NCBI GenBank assembly: GCA_001430745.1
Contig: KQ482057.1
Location: 913,911-931,161, forward strand
Direction of reading: 5' to 3'
DNA: 17,251 nucleotides
From: Auxenochlorella pyrenoidosa
Lineage: Eukaryota > Chlorophyta > Trebouxiophyceae > Chlorellales > Chlorellaceae
The notes under the pieces were generated by a model, which worked only from the letters and a program-made list of their open reading frames with translations, did no database searches and was not told the origin of the DNA. Positions within the stretch are counted from its first letter, which is position 1. Each line of letters starts with the position of its first letter. A program made the translations under genes and the position numbers. This document shows, one piece after another, positions 15,501 through 17,251 of the stretch.

Positions 15501-17251
15501 CAGGCCGCACACGCCGCAGTAGACCTGGCCCGATGCACAGGAGGTGGGCCCAGACACCTGCCGGGCGCCAGACAGGGAGGCCGGGGGACACAGGAGGTGA
15601 GCGCGTGTGGCAGCTGCCTGCGGCTCTCGCAAGCAAAGCCCCGCCCTGGCGCCGGGCGCCGTCAGGGTGCCTCGGCGCAGGGGTGTGGTGGCGGATTTTT
15701 TCAGCAAGACTGACGTTGCGCCGCCCGCTCCGTCGCGGGGGGCGCTGCCCTTGGCAAGACCCCCCCGAGACCCGGCCCAGGCCGCCGCCCCTCACCACGC
15801 AGGTGCAGGCGCCGCCCACGCAGAGGCATTCGCCGCTGGAGCAGACGCCGCACTGCCCGGTGCAGGGGGAGAACTCCGGGCCGGAGCAGACGCTGGGAGG
15901 GGGAGGGCTGGGCGGCGGCGGGGACGGCGGCGGCGGGGACGGCGAAGTGGGCGGTGGCAGGCTGCACACAGCACGCGCACCAGGCAGCATGGTCAGTAGG
16001 GTTCACTCCCAGGACAGTCTGCCACCGTGGCTGAGGAACCGCAGCCGGGAGAAGGCAACACAGGCCAGACAGCAGCAGGCTCTGTGCAGGGCCAGATGCA
16101 GCAGCAGCGCCCCTCCCGTCAGACCTGGGGGGTGGCGGGCTCTGAGAAGGCGGCGGTGGGGATGGCGAGGGCTGCGGTGCCGGTAGCACAGGCGGCGGTG
16201 GCAGCTGCTCTGGCGGCGGCGGAAAGGACGACGGTGGTGGCAGCTGCTGTGGTGGTGGCAGCAGGGACAGTGGCGGCGGCAGTGCCCCTGGCGGTGGCGG
16301 GAGTGTGGATGGCGGCGGCAGGTCCACCGGCGGTGGCGGCAATGTGGATGGCGGTGGCGGGAGGGCCGATGGCGGCGGCAGGTCGACTAGTGGTGGTGGG
16401 AAGGACGATGGCGGCGGCATGTCCACCGGCGGCGGCTGGAATAAAGATGGCGGTGGCAGCTGCAGTGCCGGTGGCTGGAGGGATGGTGGGGGCAGCAGGT
16501 CTGCAGGCGGCTGCATGACGGTTGATGGCGGTGGCAGGTCCACTGGCGGTGGTAAGATGGACAGTGGCGGCGGCGGGAAGGTTGATGGCGGTGGTGGGAA
16601 TGCCGGTGGCGGGAGCAGTGTTGATGGGGGTGGCGGGGAGGATGGTGGGGTTGTGGCTGAGGTGGGCGGCGGTGGAGGGGCCAACGGGGGAGGCGCCAAG
16701 GGGGGTGCCCCTGGCAAAGGGGTGGGTGCCGCAGGTGTCGCTGCCAAGGGAGGCACGGGGGCTGGCTGTGCCAGCGCAGGCTGCTGCGGAGGTGGCAGGG
16801 GTGGGCGCACCAATCCTGGCATGGCGCCCGGGAGCGGGGGGCGCAGCGGCGGCTGTGCGGGGACAGCGGGCTGGGCCCGGGGCGCGCGAGGCGGCATTGG
16901 CTGTGGGCTGGGCTGCGGCAGCGGGGGCCCTGCCGACGGCCTGCCCGGAAGTGGCGCTGAGGGCCCAGGATCAGGGGAGGGCGAGGGCAGGGCGGGGCTC
17001 GCAGCTGGGGAGGGCAACGGGAAGTCTGGGCTGGGCCCCGGAGATAGCGGGTCTGGGGATGGCGACGGGAAGGTGCCCAAGGTGGGCGAGGGCGAGGGCA
17101 CAGCGACGGGGGATGGGGACGGCTCGGGCAGGACAGCCGGCGATGGGCTCTGTTCGAGCGAGGGCGAGGGCGAGGGTGAGGGCGCCGGGGAGGGCACAGG
17201 GGAGGGCGAGAGCGAGGGCGAGGAGGTCGGCAGGGGGGACTCCCCAGGGAG
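9575..17251 (-). CDS. Large mosaic membrane protein: Pro-rich wall-like ectodomain, Cys-rich module, about seven-segment membrane domain (5' end missing)
   Basis: Sixteen exons: 16125-17251 (open at the edge), 15796-15961, 15413-15557, 15160-15230, 14629-14980, 14244-14415, 13940-14049, 13447-13565, 12222-13171, 11946-11999, 11596-11758, 11225-11407, 10946-11028, 10359-10574, 10030-10107, 9575-9785. The joined frame is open for 1399 residues. Order: Ser/Pro then PPPxxLPPP-rich ectodomain (1 to about 400), 18 cysteines to residue 503, Ala/Gln-rich linker to 620, then hydrophobic segments in exons 6, 7 and 8. Exon 7 carries FFEWPRPEIWFIW (691-703). A basic, Ser-rich 316-residue loop follows (exon 9), then FVARYGVLFETARGPEMEW, two segments in exon 12, one each in exons 13 and 14, and a basic and Ser-rich tail. 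It may be a surface receptor or TRP/FLC-like channel: the RYGxLF...W element before the membrane block recalls that group, but this is tentative. Signal peptide would be off-window. Confidence 0.85.
10575..10631 (-). repeat. C-rich CACCC-type tract at an intron 3' end
   Basis: This stretch ends the intron before exon 14 of the mosaic membrane gene. The pyrimidine tract is built almost entirely of CACCC/CCCAC units instead of U. The plus strand is correspondingly G-run-rich (several runs of 3 to 7 G), compatible with a G-quadruplex in DNA. Confidence 0.6.
11031..11048 (-). repeat. Tetranucleotide repeat (CCTG/GCAG)n at a splice acceptor
   Basis: About four and a half GCAG units (plus strand) form the 3' end of the intron before exon 13 of the mosaic membrane gene. 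The last unit supplies the CAG acceptor itself, so slippage could create or remove alternative acceptors. Confidence 0.65.
11594..11595 (-). other. Possible GC splice donor, mosaic membrane gene intron 11
   Basis: The exon ends GAGGCAGTGCAG and the intron begins GCAAGC, close to the consensus for GC-AG introns (AG then GCAAGT). A GT donor six bases earlier (GCA then GTGCAG) is also in phase 0 and would only remove two residues (VQ), so this site is less certain than the other four. Confidence 0.5.
12515..12862 (-). repeat. Six degenerate RSxS repeats in the cytosolic loop
   Basis: Within exon 9 of the mosaic membrane gene, the cores RSQSHNVAW, RSTSHGVAW, RSLSHNVRS, RSLSSDAWQ, RSASSGARQ and RSLSSDAWR follow one another at about 14-28 residue spacing. 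At DNA level the cores at 12520-12544 and 12634-12658 match at 24 of 25 bases, so they arose by duplication. Each contains an Arg-x-x-Ser-like basophilic kinase context; phosphorylation is inference. Confidence 0.85.
15160..15961 (-). other. Cys-rich extracellular module (three exons)
   Basis: Exons 15796-15961, 15413-15557 and 15160-15230 of the mosaic membrane gene encode 18 cysteines in roughly 105 residues, with spacings such as CGVCSSGECLC, YCGVCGLC and CLTCG. The even count and CxxC/CxC spacing suggest disulfide-bonded, EGF-like or granulin-like small folds outside the cell. No exact match to a named domain could be made. Intron phases are 2 at the start, then 0 and 1 inside, and 0 at the end. 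Confidence 0.7.
16125..17251 (-). repeat. Ser/Pro- and PPP-rich low-complexity coding region
   Basis: The first visible exon of the mosaic membrane gene has two zones. From 17251 to about 16960 it encodes alternating SPSP units built on a GCCCTC hexamer. From about 16720 to 16125 it encodes PPPxxLPPPS-type units, seen on the plus strand as repeated GGCGGTGGCAGG-like words. Such regions in green algae are hydroxyproline-rich wall or matrix domains (pherophorin/gp1 type). They are usually extended and O-glycosylated. Confidence 0.85.

Noticed and set aside
16027..16518. Plus-strand Ala/Val-rich frame (163 codons)
   Set aside because: It is the reverse complement of the Pro-rich coding repeat. 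The hydrophobic look comes only from reading GGCGGTGGC-type words in another frame.
1..17251. A functional gene cluster or transferred island
   Set aside because: The five genes have unrelated roles, share the same intron style and composition, and no mobile-element or boundary repeats were seen.
1..17251. tRNA, rRNA or snRNA genes
   Set aside because: No tRNA-like cloverleaf motifs or recognisable rRNA or snRNA sequence were noticed on either strand. A covariance-model search would be needed to exclude small RNAs fully.

Overview
The window is nuclear DNA of a GC-rich eukaryote, most likely a green alga of the Chlorella group (Trebouxiophyceae). The evidence is small exons joined by GC-rich introns of about 130-375 bases, a plant-type tocopherol/phytol gene, a plant-type MBOAT acyltransferase, a Ser/Pro-rich extracellular domain like those of algal wall glycoproteins, and TGTAA-type poly(A) signals. 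The species assignment is inference. No prokaryotic, viral, transposon, tRNA or rRNA feature was seen.

All five genes lie on the minus strand, so the window is transcribed from right to left. I built the exon models by hand. In each, the reading phase is preserved across every junction (32 complete introns), and each carries recognisable family sequence or a consistent domain order.

(1) 9575-17251: a very large mosaic membrane protein whose 5' end lies outside the window. It has 16 exons and 1399 visible residues: an extracellular Pro-rich domain, a Cys-rich module, a linker, about seven hydrophobic segments split by a long low-complexity loop with RSxS repeats, and a basic/Ser-rich tail. 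(2) 6963-9002: a DUF92 membrane protein, probably plastid phytyl-phosphate kinase VTE6 (6 exons, 303 aa). (3) 3978-6363: a fusion of a Nudix hydrolase domain and an eIF2B-alpha/ribose-bisphosphate-isomerase-like domain (6 exons, 490 aa). (4) 1592-3473: a LicD/fukutin-type protein with one membrane anchor (6 exons, 303 aa). (5) 181-963: the 5' three exons of a lysophospholipid acyltransferase (LPCAT/MBOAT), whose 3' part lies off the left edge.

The genes look like unrelated neighbours in a co-oriented block, not a pathway cluster, although two act in lipid or isoprenoid metabolism. The spacers are about 500-630 bases and must hold both the 3' end of one gene and the promoter of the next.

The most unusual points are the Nudix/IF2B fusion with an altered Nudix box and no isomerase cysteine, the high share of GC-AG introns (four well supported, one ambiguous, of 33 donors), and the wall-like extracellular region joined to a polytopic, channel-like membrane domain with a repeat-bearing cytosolic loop.
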